Part shown: in pieces, positions 7,401 through 15,902 of the stretch
Layout of the letters: each line of letters starts with the position of its first letter
Position numbering within the stretch: position 1 is the first letter of the stretch
Source: Paraburkholderia acidisoli
GTDB lineage: Bacteria > Pseudomonadota > Gammaproteobacteria > Burkholderiales > Burkholderiaceae
Reading direction: 5' to 3'
Assembly (NCBI RefSeq): GCF_009789675.1
Contig: NZ_CP046916.1
Coordinates: forward strand, 868,001-932,000
Length of the DNA stretch: 64,000 bases
Translations under genes and position numbers: made by a program
Notes under the pieces: model-generated
What the model was told of the DNA's origin: nothing
Seen by the model: only the letters and a program-made list of their open reading frames with translations
Databases searched by the model: none

Positions 7401-9026
7401 TCACCGAATTGCGCGCGCCACGTCCTGCAACTGCGTGAACGCACGGTATCGCGCATCGTGCGTGGCGACGGTTTCACCGGTCGCGGGCGCATAGGTCTTG
7501 TCGATCTGCGACATCGCGGCCATGGCGCTGCGCACATCGGCATACAGACCGCCCGCCACGCCGCCCAGCATCGCCGCGCCCAGCAGCACGGGTTCCTCGG
7601 CGGCGGTCGCGAGCACGGGCTTCCCGGTGGCGTCGGCGAGCAGCTGACGCACGAGATCCTGGCGCCCCGCGCCGCCGCTAATCACGATCTGCTCGATGGA
7701 CGCACCCGCGCGCGCCTGCACGTCGATGATCTGGCGCAGCCCGTAGCCGATACTCGCGATCCCCGCCACGTAGAGCGCGACGAGGCTCGCGAGATCCGTT
7801 TCCATGCCGAGCCCGGCGATCACGGCGCGCGCATGCGGGTCGGCGAACGGCGCGCGATTGCCGAGAAATTCGGGCACCACGTGCAGCCCCTGGGTCAGAT
7901 CGATGGCACCGGACAGGCCCCCGGTGCCCGCGGCTTCGGCGGCGAGCGCCGCCAGCATCGCGGGCAGCGACTGCCCCGCCTGCGCCGCGCGCTGCGCCGC
8001 TTCGCCCGCGTACGGGTGCATCGCCACGAGCCGGTCGATGGCCGCGCCCGCCACGGATTGACCGCCCTCGTTGAGCCAGGCTTGCGGCACCATCGCCGAG
8101 AAATACGGCCCCCAGACGCCCGGCACGAACACGGGATCGCGCGTGGTCGTCATGGTGCACGACGAGGTGCCGAACACGTAGGCGAGACTCGCCTCCGGGT
8201 CACCCTGCGCGCCCACCGTGCCGATCCCGCCCGCATGCGCGTCGATCACGCCCGTGGCGACCGGCGTGCCCGCGCGCAGGCCGAGTTGCGCGGCGGCTTC
8301 GGGCGTCAGGCCCTGGCCGAGCGGCGTGCCCGGCTCGACGATGCGCTGGCCGATGCGCGCGAAGTCTTCGTCGGCCAACACACCGAGGCCCACAGTGCGG
8401 AAATAGCTTTCGTCCCAGCGCTGTTCGTGCGCGAGATAGGTCCACTTGCAGGTGACCGTGCAGGTCGAGCGCGCGAGGTCGCCGCTCGCGCGCCACGTGA
8501 GGTAATCGGTCAGGTCGAAGAATTGCCACGCCGCTTCGAACGTGGCGGGCCGGTTTTCCTGGAGCCACAGCAGCTTGGGGGTTTCCATCTCCGGCGAAAT
8601 CTTGCCGCCCACGTAGCGCAGCACCGGGTGATGCGTGGCGTTGATGCGGTCCGCCTGATCCAGCGCGCGATGATCCATCCACACGATGATGTCGCGCTCC
8701 GCGTTCTCCGAAGGGCCGACCGCGAGCGGCGTGCCGCCCGCGCCGAGCACGACCAGCGAACAGGTGGCGTCGAAGCCAATGCCGGCCACGTCTTCAGGCG
8801 CGACCTTCGCCTGCGCGAGCGCGTCCTTGACCGCGTCGCACACGGCGCGCCAGATCTCCGTGCTCGACTGCTCGACCATCGCACCGCTTTCATGGAACAC
8901 GGTGATGTCGCGTTTGGCCGCGCCCGCCATGCGTCCCGCGGCGTCGAAAATGCCCGCGCGGGCACTGCCCGTGCCCACGTCCACGCCGATCGCGTATTGC
9001 GCGCGGCCTTGCTGTTGAGTTGTCAT
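7401..9026 (-). CDS. rbtK: FGGY-family carbohydrate kinase, probable D-ribulokinase
   Basis: A 541-residue sugar kinase with the FGGY actin-like fold: phosphate loop DVGTGSARAGIFD (16-28), the FDATCSLVV segment (85-93) typical of the D-ribulokinase subgroup, the catalytic Asp262 in GVIDAHAGGIG, and the C-terminal ADP-binding ISGGAGRQDLVRQ region. It should phosphorylate D-ribulose to D-ribulose 5-phosphate. It sits directly downstream of a ribitol 2-dehydrogenase, which would supply D-ribulose, and is the last gene of the ABC-importer cluster. A related sugar such as L-ribulose cannot be excluded from sequence alone. Confidence 0.85.
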   Translation of the reverse strand: MTTQQQGRAQYAIGVDVGTGSARAGIFDAAGRMAGAAKRDITVFHESGAMVEQSSTEIWRAVCDAVKDALAQAKVAPEDVAGIGFDATCSLVVLGAGGTPLAVGPSENAERDIIVWMDHRALDQADRINATHHPVLRYVGGKISPEMETPKLLWLQENRPATFEAAWQFFDLTDYLTWRASGDLARSTCTVTCKWTYLAHEQRWDESYFRTVGLGVLADEDFARIGQRIVEPGTPLGQGLTPEAAAQLGLRAGTPVATGVIDAHAGGIGTVGAQGDPEASLAYVFGTSSCTMTTTRDPVFVPGVWGPYFSAMVPQAWLNEGGQSVAGAAIDRLVAMHPYAGEAAQRAAQAGQSLPAMLAALAAEAAGTGGLSGAIDLTQGLHVVPEFLGNRAPFADPHARAVIAGLGMETDLASLVALYVAGIASIGYGLRQIIDVQARAGASIEQIVISGGAGRQDLVRQLLADATGKPVLATAAEEPVLLGAAMLGGVAGGLYADVRSAMAAMSQIDKTYAPATGETVATHDARYRAFTQLQDVARAIR

Positions 9027-9078
9027 GGCGTCCCGGTAGGTGTCTTCATGGCTGATCGCCCGTGTAGGGTAATCGCGT

Positions 9079-9807
9079 TCACAGATCGACGCTATTCGGC
9101 AGAATCACGAGATCGCGTATGGTCACGTTGCGCGGGCGCGTGAGCATGAACACCACGGCCTCGGCCACTTCCTGCGGCTGCATCAGGCTGCCTTGCGCGA
9201 GCGCTTCGTCCATCTTCGCTTTCGGCCAGTCGTCGAGCAGCGCCGTGACCACCGGCCCGGGCAACACCGCGCCCACGCGCACGCCGTGCTTCGCGACCTG
9301 GCGGCGCGTGGTGTGCATGAACGCCTGCACCGCGAACTTGGACGCCGTGTACACCGGCTCCCACACCACCGGCACCACGCCCGCCACCGAACTCGTGAAC
9401 AGAATGTCGCCCGACTTCTGCGCGACCATGTGCGGCAGCACGGCTCGCACGGAGCGGAACGCCGCGTTGATGTTGAGGTTCAGCATGCGGTCCCAGTCGT
9501 CGGGATTGCCGTTCACGACTTCGCCGCCAATATAGGCGCCCGCGTTCGCGTGAAAGATGTCGAGACCGCCCGCGAGGTCGAGAATGCGCGGCAGCATGGT
9601 GGCGAAATCGGCGGGTCTCAGCAGGTCCATGGCAAGCCCGAACGCGTTCGGGCCGAGTTCCTGGCAGCACTGGGCGAGACGGTCTTCGGCGCGATCGATC
9701 AGCACGACCTTCACGCCTTCGCCGATGAGCGCGCGCGCGCAGGCCAGCCCGATACCCGAGGCCGCGCCCGTGATGGCGGCCACCTTGCCGTTGATGGATT
9801 CAGACAT
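9079..9807 (-). CDS. rbtD: Ribitol 2-dehydrogenase (SDR family)
   Basis: A 242-residue SDR enzyme with TGAASGIG (13-20), [11 protein letters not shown] (85-95), Ser140, and Tyr153-x3-Lys157 (YTASK). The stretches [49 protein letters not shown] and the C-terminal VILPNSVDL closely match the ribitol dehydrogenase RbtD of enteric bacteria as I remember it, so I call it ribitol 2-dehydrogenase (ribitol + NAD+ to D-ribulose). Asp38/Arg39 at the end of the second strand favour NAD+. Its partner kinase is 52 bp downstream. Confidence 0.88.
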   Translation of the reverse strand: MSESINGKVAAITGAASGIGLACARALIGEGVKVVLIDRAEDRLAQCCQELGPNAFGLAMDLLRPADFATMLPRILDLAGGLDIFHANAGAYIGGEVVNGNPDDWDRMLNLNINAAFRSVRAVLPHMVAQKSGDILFTSSVAGVVPVVWEPVYTASKFAVQAFMHTTRRQVAKHGVRVGAVLPGPVVTALLDDWPKAKMDEALAQGSLMQPQEVAEAVVFMLTRPRNVTIRDLVILPNSVDL

Positions 9808-9870
9808 GAATGAGGCTCCTCACAGGATCAAGCGTCGAAGAAATAAGGATCGAAGGAATAAGGATCCGAC

Positions 9871-11148
9871 TCATGCGCGGCCGTGCGAAACCCGCGACTG
9901 GCGCGCGAGCGAGTCGACAATCACGGCAATCGCCAGCACGGCGCCCGTGATCATGAAACGCAGCGAAGAAGAAAGATTGAGCAGCGTGAGGCCGCTCGCG
10001 ATCGACTGGATCACGATGATGCCGAGCACCGCCGACCACGCGCTGCCGCGCCCGCCGAACAGGCTCGTGCCGCCGATCACGGCCGCCGCGATGGCATTGA
10101 GATTGACGTCGCCGGTGCCCGCCTGCTGGCTCGCCGAAGCGAGCCGCGCCGCCGTGAGCACGCCGCCGAGCGCGGCGAGACCCGCGCATAGCACGAAGGC
10201 GCTCGTGTAGATCGCGCCGACCTTGATGCCCGCGCGGCGGGCCGCTTCGTGATTGCCGCCCACGGCGTTCATCGAGCGGCCCCAGCGCGTGCGCGTGAGC
10301 GCGTATTGCATGACGACGGCGAGCAGGAGGAAGAGGCCGAACATGAGCGGCACGCCGCGCCCCTGGTTCAGGTAAGCGACCACGATCTCCAGAAATACGG
10401 TAATGGCCGCCGCGCGCGTGACGAGGCTCGCGACCGAAGGCGCCGAAAGGCGCGCCGCGTGCCGGCGCGCGCGCGTGCGCATGCCGAGCAGCAACACCAC
10501 CGCGCCCGGCAACAGCGCGAGGAGGTGCGAGACCGGCGCCGGCATCACCATCAACTGGCCGAAATTGACGATGGTGGAGCCGTACGGCAGGTTGATCGAG
10601 CCCGTCGAGCCGAGCACGTACAGTTGCATGCCGAGGATCGCGAGCAGGCCCGCGAGCGTCGAGACGAAACTCGGCATGCCGATCCAGTTGAGCAGCAGCG
10701 CGTAGAGTGCGCCGATCGCCGCGCCCACCACGATGGCCGCGGCAATGGCGAGCAGCACCGGCCAGCCTTCGTTGACCCAGAGCGTGCCGACCATCGCCGA
10801 GGCGAAGCCGCTCATGGAGCCCACCGAAAGATCGATTTGCCCGACCAGCAACACGCAGACGATGCCGAGCGAGATCACGCCCACGGTCGAGCAGTCGAAC
10901 AGCATGTTGACGAGATTGTCGGCGGAAAGAAACACCGGGTTCAGGCTCGTGAACACGGTCCAGATAATGACGAGACCGGCGATCACGGGCAGCGAGCCGA
11001 GATCGCCCGAACGCACGCGATCGACGAAGGCCGAAACCGTTTCGCCGATCCCGCTCGCGTGCTTCACGCGCACGTCGCTGCGGTCGAGCAGCGTGGGCGG
11101 CGACGACGCGGTCTCGCGTTCGGGGTCGGGATGAGTGTGATTGCTCAT
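9871..11148 (-). CDS. ABC sugar/polyol importer, permease
   Basis: A 425-residue permease of the RbsC/FrcB type (BPD_transp_2) with about ten or more membrane helices; GQIDLSVGSMSGFA and the late AAAVIGGTSLFGGRGS are the family signatures. An ATG at 11163 that overlaps the ATPase stop (ATGA) is an equally possible start and would add five residues; both have an AGG-type ribosome site. Encoded between the ATPase and the ribitol dehydrogenase, it should form the membrane channel for the polyol taken up by this cluster. Confidence 0.87.
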   Translation of the reverse strand: MSNHTHPDPERETASSPPTLLDRSDVRVKHASGIGETVSAFVDRVRSGDLGSLPVIAGLVIIWTVFTSLNPVFLSADNLVNMLFDCSTVGVISLGIVCVLLVGQIDLSVGSMSGFASAMVGTLWVNEGWPVLLAIAAAIVVGAAIGALYALLLNWIGMPSFVSTLAGLLAILGMQLYVLGSTGSINLPYGSTIVNFGQLMVMPAPVSHLLALLPGAVVLLLGMRTRARRHAARLSAPSVASLVTRAAAITVFLEIVVAYLNQGRGVPLMFGLFLLLAVVMQYALTRTRWGRSMNAVGGNHEAARRAGIKVGAIYTSAFVLCAGLAALGGVLTAARLASASQQAGTGDVNLNAIAAAVIGGTSLFGGRGSAWSAVLGIIVIQSIASGLTLLNLSSSLRFMITGAVLAIAVIVDSLARQSRVSHGRA

Positions 11149-11159
11149 GATCGTGCCTT

Positions 11160-12050
11160 TCATTGAAGGTCCTGTTGTTGCGAAGGCGCGGGGGCTTGCG
11201 CCTGGGTCTGCGCCGATGCCTGCGACTCCCGCCGCCCCGCGCGCCGCGACACGGCGTTCTCGGTTGCGCCCGTAATGGCCGCCACGAGTTCCGCGTTCGA
11301 CGAGTCGGGATAGAACACGCCGTTGTTGCGGCCGAGGCGCAGCACGACGATGCGGTCGGCCACGGCGCGCACGTCCTCCATGTTGTGGCTGATCATGATC
11401 ACGGCGTGCCCGCGGTCGCGCACGCGCTCGATCAGGTTCAGCACCTCGGCGGTTTGCGCCACGCCGAGTGCGGCGGTCGGTTCGTCGAGCATGATGAGCT
11501 TGGGGTCGAGCAGCAGCGACCGCGCGATCGCCACGGTCTGACGCTGGCCGCCCGACAGCGACGCCACCACGTCGCGCACGCTGGGAATGCGCGCGGAAAG
11601 CTCGTTGAGCAGCGTCCACGCCTTCACTTCCATGGTCACTTCGTCGAGCCGGTACGGGCTCAGTTCGCGGCCGAGGAAGATATTGGCGACAACGTCGAGG
11701 TTCTCGCACAGCGCGAGGTCCTGAAACACGGTGGCGATACCGAGATCGAGTGCCGCGCCCGGATCGGAGAGCGAGACCTCCTTGCCGCCGAACGTGATGG
11801 TGCCGGAACTCGGCTGGTGCACGCCCGCGAGGATCTTCACGAGCGTGGACTTGCCCGCGCCGTTGTCGCCCACAAGCGCGACGACTTCGCCGGCGCGCAC
11901 GTCGAGTTCGATGTCGGTGAGCGCCGAGACCGCGCCGAAGTGTTTGGACACGCCGCGCAGGCTCAGCACGAGTTCGCCGCTTTTCGCGCGGGCTTGCGTG
12001 GGCGCCGGGGTGATGGCGGGCGCGGTAGAGGGTGCGCTGGGCTCAGTCAT
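11160..12050 (-). CDS. ABC sugar/polyol importer, ATP-binding protein (single domain)
   Basis: A 296-residue ATPase: Walker A GDNGAGKST (61-69), signature LSGGQ (165-169), Walker B LIMLDEP (185-191) and the switch histidine in ISHNMED. Carbohydrate (CUT2) importers of the RbsA type usually carry two fused ATPase domains of about 500 residues; this one has a single domain, as in FrcA-type systems, and so must dimerise. Both ends carry low-complexity tails: Pro/Ala-rich at residues 1-22 and Gln/Ala-rich at about 272-296. The stop overlaps the possible upstream start of the permease gene. Confidence 0.88.
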   Translation of the reverse strand: MTEPSAPSTAPAITPAPTQARAKSGELVLSLRGVSKHFGAVSALTDIELDVRAGEVVALVGDNGAGKSTLVKILAGVHQPSSGTITFGGKEVSLSDPGAALDLGIATVFQDLALCENLDVVANIFLGRELSPYRLDEVTMEVKAWTLLNELSARIPSVRDVVASLSGGQRQTVAIARSLLLDPKLIMLDEPTAALGVAQTAEVLNLIERVRDRGHAVIMISHNMEDVRAVADRIVVLRLGRNNGVFYPDSSNAELVAAITGATENAVSRRAGRRESQASAQTQAQAPAPSQQQDLQ

Positions 12051-12147
12051 GGAATGGGTACCTCTTCATCGTGTCGTACGAAATGCGCGGGACCCGGCGG
12101 CGCGCACGCGCGCCGGTTCCCGCCTGTGGCAAGCCGCTTCGCGCTTA

Positions 12148-13212
12148 TTAGTTGGCAATGCCGAGTTTCTTGCAACCGTCCGCGTAACGTCCCGTGCACA
12201 GGTCCTTCGCGCTCGCGAAACCCTTGTCGATCACTTCGGCCTTGATGTTCTGCTGCGTGATGACGGCCGGCTTGAAGAGTTGCGTGGGCGTCTTGAACAA
12301 CGTGGTTTCGCCCTTCACCGGCTGATTGCTGAGAAAGCCCACGGCCACTTTGGCCGCCGCGCCCGCGACGATCTCGCTGGGCTTCAGAATGGTGTTGTAC
12401 TGATCGCCCGCAATGATCAGTTGCAGGCCCGCCGTGGTCGCGTCGTTGCCGGTCACGGGCGGCACGGGATTCACGCCAGCCGCCTTGAACGCGGCCACGG
12501 TGCCGCCGGCCGTGCCGTCGTTGGCGGCCACCACGCCCACGATCTGCGTGGAAAAGCGCGTGATCTGGCCGCTCACCCATTGCTGCGCCTTGGGCGGCGC
12601 CCATTCGGGCGTGTCGTATTCGGCGAGCGTCTTGTAGCCGCTGCCTTCGAGCCCTTCGTGAATGCCCTTCTTGATGAGCCCGGCCGCCGCGTCGGTGGGC
12701 GAGCCGTTGACTTCGAGCACGCCGCCCTTGCTCGCCGCCACGCCGCTCGACTTCAGATGCTGCACGAGCGACTGCGCGATGGACTTGCCGATGTCTTCGT
12801 TGTCGAATGAAACGTAATAGTCGGCGGGCGTGGACGGCACCGGGCGGTCATAGGCGATCACCTTCACGCCGCGCCCCTGCGCCATGTGCACGAGCGAAGC
12901 GGCCGCCGTGGAATCGACGGGATCGAGCACGATGACCTTGGCGCCCTGCGCGATCACCGAATTGAATTGCTGCTGCTGTTGCGAGGCGTCGGCGTTGGCG
13001 TTCTGGTACAGCACCTTGCAGTCGGGGCAGAGCTTGCTCATCTCGGCCTTGAAGCCGGGAAAGTCGTGCTGCTCGTAGCGCGTGGACGCCTGGTCGGGCA
13101 TCAGGAACGCCACCGTGCCGCTCGGCGCGGCATGGGCCGTCATCGCGCAGGCGAGGCCGAGCGCCACGGCGGCGATGAGCTGCGTGCGCAGCGGGGTCGT
13201 GAGTCGGTTCAT
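12148..13212 (-). CDS. ABC sugar/polyol importer, periplasmic binding protein
   Basis: A 354-residue binding protein of the RbsB/Peripla_BP_4 family, starting at ATG 13212 with a signal peptide cut after AHA (residue 28). The mature protein opens GTVAFLMPDQASTRYEQHDFPGF; IVLDPVDSTAAASLV, IAYDRPV and VVAANDGTAGGTVAAF are the typical hinge and ligand-region segments. It delivers substrate, by context ribitol or a related pentitol, to the permease and ATPase. It is the first gene of the transport operon; candidate regulator sites lie at 13313-13329. Confidence 0.87.
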   Translation of the reverse strand: MNRLTTPLRTQLIAAVALGLACAMTAHAAPSGTVAFLMPDQASTRYEQHDFPGFKAEMSKLCPDCKVLYQNANADASQQQQQFNSVIAQGAKVIVLDPVDSTAAASLVHMAQGRGVKVIAYDRPVPSTPADYYVSFDNEDIGKSIAQSLVQHLKSSGVAASKGGVLEVNGSPTDAAAGLIKKGIHEGLEGSGYKTLAEYDTPEWAPPKAQQWVSGQITRFSTQIVGVVAANDGTAGGTVAAFKAAGVNPVPPVTGNDATTAGLQLIIAGDQYNTILKPSEIVAGAAAKVAVGFLSNQPVKGETTLFKTPTQLFKPAVITQQNIKAEVIDKGFASAKDLCTGRYADGCKKLGIAN

Positions 13213-13312
13213 CGTGTGTCTCCGTTTATTGATTGGATGTGTCGAATGCCGGCGTTGCGCGGATGTGCGTATCCCGCGCCGAGCGGGCTGCAAGGCACTG
13301 CGTTTGAAACAG

Positions 13313-13329
13313 CGATAAAGGACGATAAA
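13313..13329 (-). promoter_or_regulatory. Candidate AraC-regulator direct repeat upstream of the importer operon
   Basis: CGATAAA is present twice (13313-13319 and 13323-13329) with a spacing of exactly one helical turn, about 100 bp upstream of the binding-protein start and just downstream of the AraC gene. AraC-family activators bind direct half-sites on one face of the helix. Suggestive only. Confidence 0.35.
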
Positions 13330-13335
13330 ACCGCG

Positions 13336-14373
13336 TCAGCCGAACGCCGGCACGCCCTGCGCGGCGGAATGGGGGAAGTCCGTGCCCGCGTCCGTGCTTA
13401 CGGCTTCCGCGCTGGCGGCGTTCAGGCGCTGGTACGCGCGCCATCGCGTGGGTGACATCTCCTTGAGCAGGAGGAACTGGCGGTTGAAGTTGGAGAGATT
13501 ATTGAAACCGACCTGGTAACAAATGTCGGTGATACTGACCTCGCCCGACATCAACAACTGGCACGCGAGATTGATGCGCAACCGGTTCACGTAGCGCACG
13601 AACGACACGCCCGTATGCCGCCGGAAGTAGCGCGAAAACGCACTCACGCTTTGGCCCGCGAGCGCCGCGAGTTCGGTTTCGCGCAATTCCTGCGAGAGAT
13701 TCTTGCCGATGAACGCCAGCACGTGATTGATGCGCGTGCCCGCGTAACGCGCGGGATCGGCGCGATAGGCGTCGCTCGCGAGCATCGTGGGCTCCGCGCT
13801 TTGCACCAGCAACTCGAGCAGCGCGATGAAGAGCGTGATGCGGCGCATGCCTTGCGCGTTGAGCATTTCGCGCAGGACGGGTTCGGCGGCCGCGCCCGTT
13901 TCGGGCGTGAACAGCAGGCCCCAGCGCGAGGCGTCGAGCAGCGGCGCCACGCGGCGGAACTCCGGAAACACTTCCGTGGCGCGCGCGATGAACGCCGAAT
14001 CGAATTGCAGCACGAGGCAGCGCTCGTCCACCTGCTCGCCGGGCGTGACGCTGCTCACCCAGTTGTGCGGCAGGTTCGAACCAACCATCACGAGATTGCC
14101 GGGCGCGAAACTGCCGATATAGTCGCCCACGAAATACTTGCCCGTGGTCGCCGTGATCAGATGAATTTCGTACTCCGGATGAAAGTGCCAGCGCACCGTG
14201 CGATACGGATAACCGTGCGACCACACCTTGAACGACTCGTCGCGCGGCACGGCCACGAGTTCGAGATCGGGCTGTGCCAGCCGCACGCGGCGCAGGCCGT
14301 CTACGCGCTCGCGCGGCGCGACCTCGTGCGTGCCCGCCGCTGCGCTGCCCTGCTCGATCTCCATGGTCTGCAT
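13336..14373 (-). CDS. AraC-family transcriptional regulator of the ribitol module
   Basis: A 345-residue regulator. The N-terminal half is a cupin-type ligand domain (WHFHPEYEIHLITATTGKYFVGDYIGSF, residues about 60-110), and the C-terminal part (about 225-325) has two helix-turn-helix motifs, including LAALAGQSVSAFSRYFRRHTG and ITDICYQVGFNNLSNFNRQF. The ATG at 14373 is preceded by AGGAGG. It lies upstream of the importer, dehydrogenase and kinase genes on the same strand and probably activates them in response to the polyol or its derivative. Confidence 0.87.
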   Translation of the reverse strand: MQTMEIEQGSAAAGTHEVAPRERVDGLRRVRLAQPDLELVAVPRDESFKVWSHGYPYRTVRWHFHPEYEIHLITATTGKYFVGDYIGSFAPGNLVMVGSNLPHNWVSSVTPGEQVDERCLVLQFDSAFIARATEVFPEFRRVAPLLDASRWGLLFTPETGAAAEPVLREMLNAQGMRRITLFIALLELLVQSAEPTMLASDAYRADPARYAGTRINHVLAFIGKNLSQELRETELAALAGQSVSAFSRYFRRHTGVSFVRYVNRLRINLACQLLMSGEVSITDICYQVGFNNLSNFNRQFLLLKEMSPTRWRAYQRLNAASAEAVSTDAGTDFPHSAAQGVPAFG

Positions 14374-14624
14374 CCCGCCTCCTCGTCCCGCACCGGTTGT
14401 TGTTCTTGTGTGGCGCCGCGTGCCTGCCTGCTTGCCTGTTCGTCCGCCGACGAAACGACGCCTTGCCATAAGCTGAAAATTACCCGTCGCGCACCGCGAT
14501 CACCACTGAAAATCAGACCGCGGACTGATACTTTTTTGCATTCGGGTGAACCCTGGCGCGGTGCGATGTCAACTTTTGTGCAAGGCAGCAGCCTGTCAAC
14601 CACGCTTGCAGAAGCCATACCCCA

Positions 14625-15746
14625 TCAGTCCCCGCAATCGCGCGCAGCCGGGTCGGGCTGGTAGCGCTCGAGCCAGTAGGCGTACTGCGCGGGCAGCACC
14701 CACGAAGGTTTCTCGAGCTTCAAATGCTGCGCGGCGCGATACGGGTAATGCGGGTCGGCGAGATGCGCGCGGCCGATCATCGCCAGATCCATCTGCTGCG
14801 CGGCCACCACGCGCTCGGCCACGCGCGGAATATCCACGCCCCACGACGACGCCACCGGCACATGCGCATCGCGCCGCACCTGCTCCGCAATGGGCGCGAG
14901 AAACGCCGGTCCCCACGGAATCTTCGCGCCGGGAATCGAAAATCCCACGCTCACGTTGAGCAAGTCGAGCCCTTCGGCGCGCAGCGCGCGCGTGAGTTCG
15001 ATGGATTCGCGCAGCGTCTCCTCGTCGCGGCCGTCGTATTCGATCACGCCGAAACGCGCGGTGAGCGGCAAATGTTCCGGCCACACGTCGCCCACGGCGG
15101 CGAGCGTTTCCACGAGAAAGCGGCCGCGATTTTCGAGGCTGCCGCCGTAAGCGTCCGTGCGATCGTTCGAATGCGTCGAGAAGAAACTCTGCGCGAGATA
15201 GCCGTGCGCGTAATGCAGTTCGAGCCATTCGAAACCGCAGGCACGCGCGCGGCGCGCGGCATCGACGAAAGCCTGTCTGACGCGCGCGATGTCGTCGAGC
15301 GTCATCGAGCGGGGCACACGCGGCAGGTTCGCGCCGAACGCGATGGCCGAGGGCGCGATGGGCTGCCACGCGCGCGGGTCGCGCTCGGGAAGATGGTCGT
15401 CGCCTTCCCACGGACGATTCGCGCTGGCCTTGCGCCCCGCGTGCGCGATCTGGATGCCGGGCACCGCGCCCGCCGCCTTGATCGACGCGGCAATGCGCGC
15501 CATGCCTTCGGCCTGCGCGTCGTTCCACAAGCCCGTGCAGTACGGTGTGATGCGGCCTTCGGGCGCGACCGCCGTGGCCTCGACGATCACGAGTCCCGCG
15601 CCGCCGCGCGCGAGCGCCGGATAGTGCGCCCAGTGCCAGTCGTTGGTGACGCCGTCGACGGCGCTGTACTGACACATTGGCGGCACGGCGATGCGGTTGC
15701 GCAGCGTCACGTCCTTGAGTTTGAAGGGGCTGAACAGGGCAGACAT
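14625..15746 (-). CDS. NADH:flavin oxidoreductase, old yellow enzyme family (YqjM/XenA class)
   Basis: A 373-residue FMN-dependent TIM-barrel ene-reductase. Cys25 and Tyr27 in PPMCQYSA are the flavin-tuning pair of the thermophilic-like (YqjM/XenA) class; HAGRKAS (102-108) and His178/His181 in LHYAHGYL bind substrate and flavin. Such enzymes reduce activated C=C bonds, nitro compounds or N-ethylmaleimide with NAD(P)H in the cytoplasm. It appears as a single gene, transcribed towards the AraC gene; 250 bp separate them. Confidence 0.88.
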   Translation of the reverse strand: MSALFSPFKLKDVTLRNRIAVPPMCQYSAVDGVTNDWHWAHYPALARGGAGLVIVEATAVAPEGRITPYCTGLWNDAQAEGMARIAASIKAAGAVPGIQIAHAGRKASANRPWEGDDHLPERDPRAWQPIAPSAIAFGANLPRVPRSMTLDDIARVRQAFVDAARRARACGFEWLELHYAHGYLAQSFFSTHSNDRTDAYGGSLENRGRFLVETLAAVGDVWPEHLPLTARFGVIEYDGRDEETLRESIELTRALRAEGLDLLNVSVGFSIPGAKIPWGPAFLAPIAEQVRRDAHVPVASSWGVDIPRVAERVVAAQQMDLAMIGRAHLADPHYPYRAAQHLKLEKPSWVLPAQYAYWLERYQPDPAARDCGD

Positions 15747-15902
15747 CGTGCGACTCCTCGGTGGGGAATCGCTTCACCTTAGGTGAATTTTTCGCGGCGC
15801 GGCGGCGGCATGCAGCGTGCGAAACACGCGACGAAAACGACTGCGAACGTTGCCGTTTCGTACGCGGTTCGCTTCGGCAAAACCTCGGGCGAAAACGCTA
15901 CT

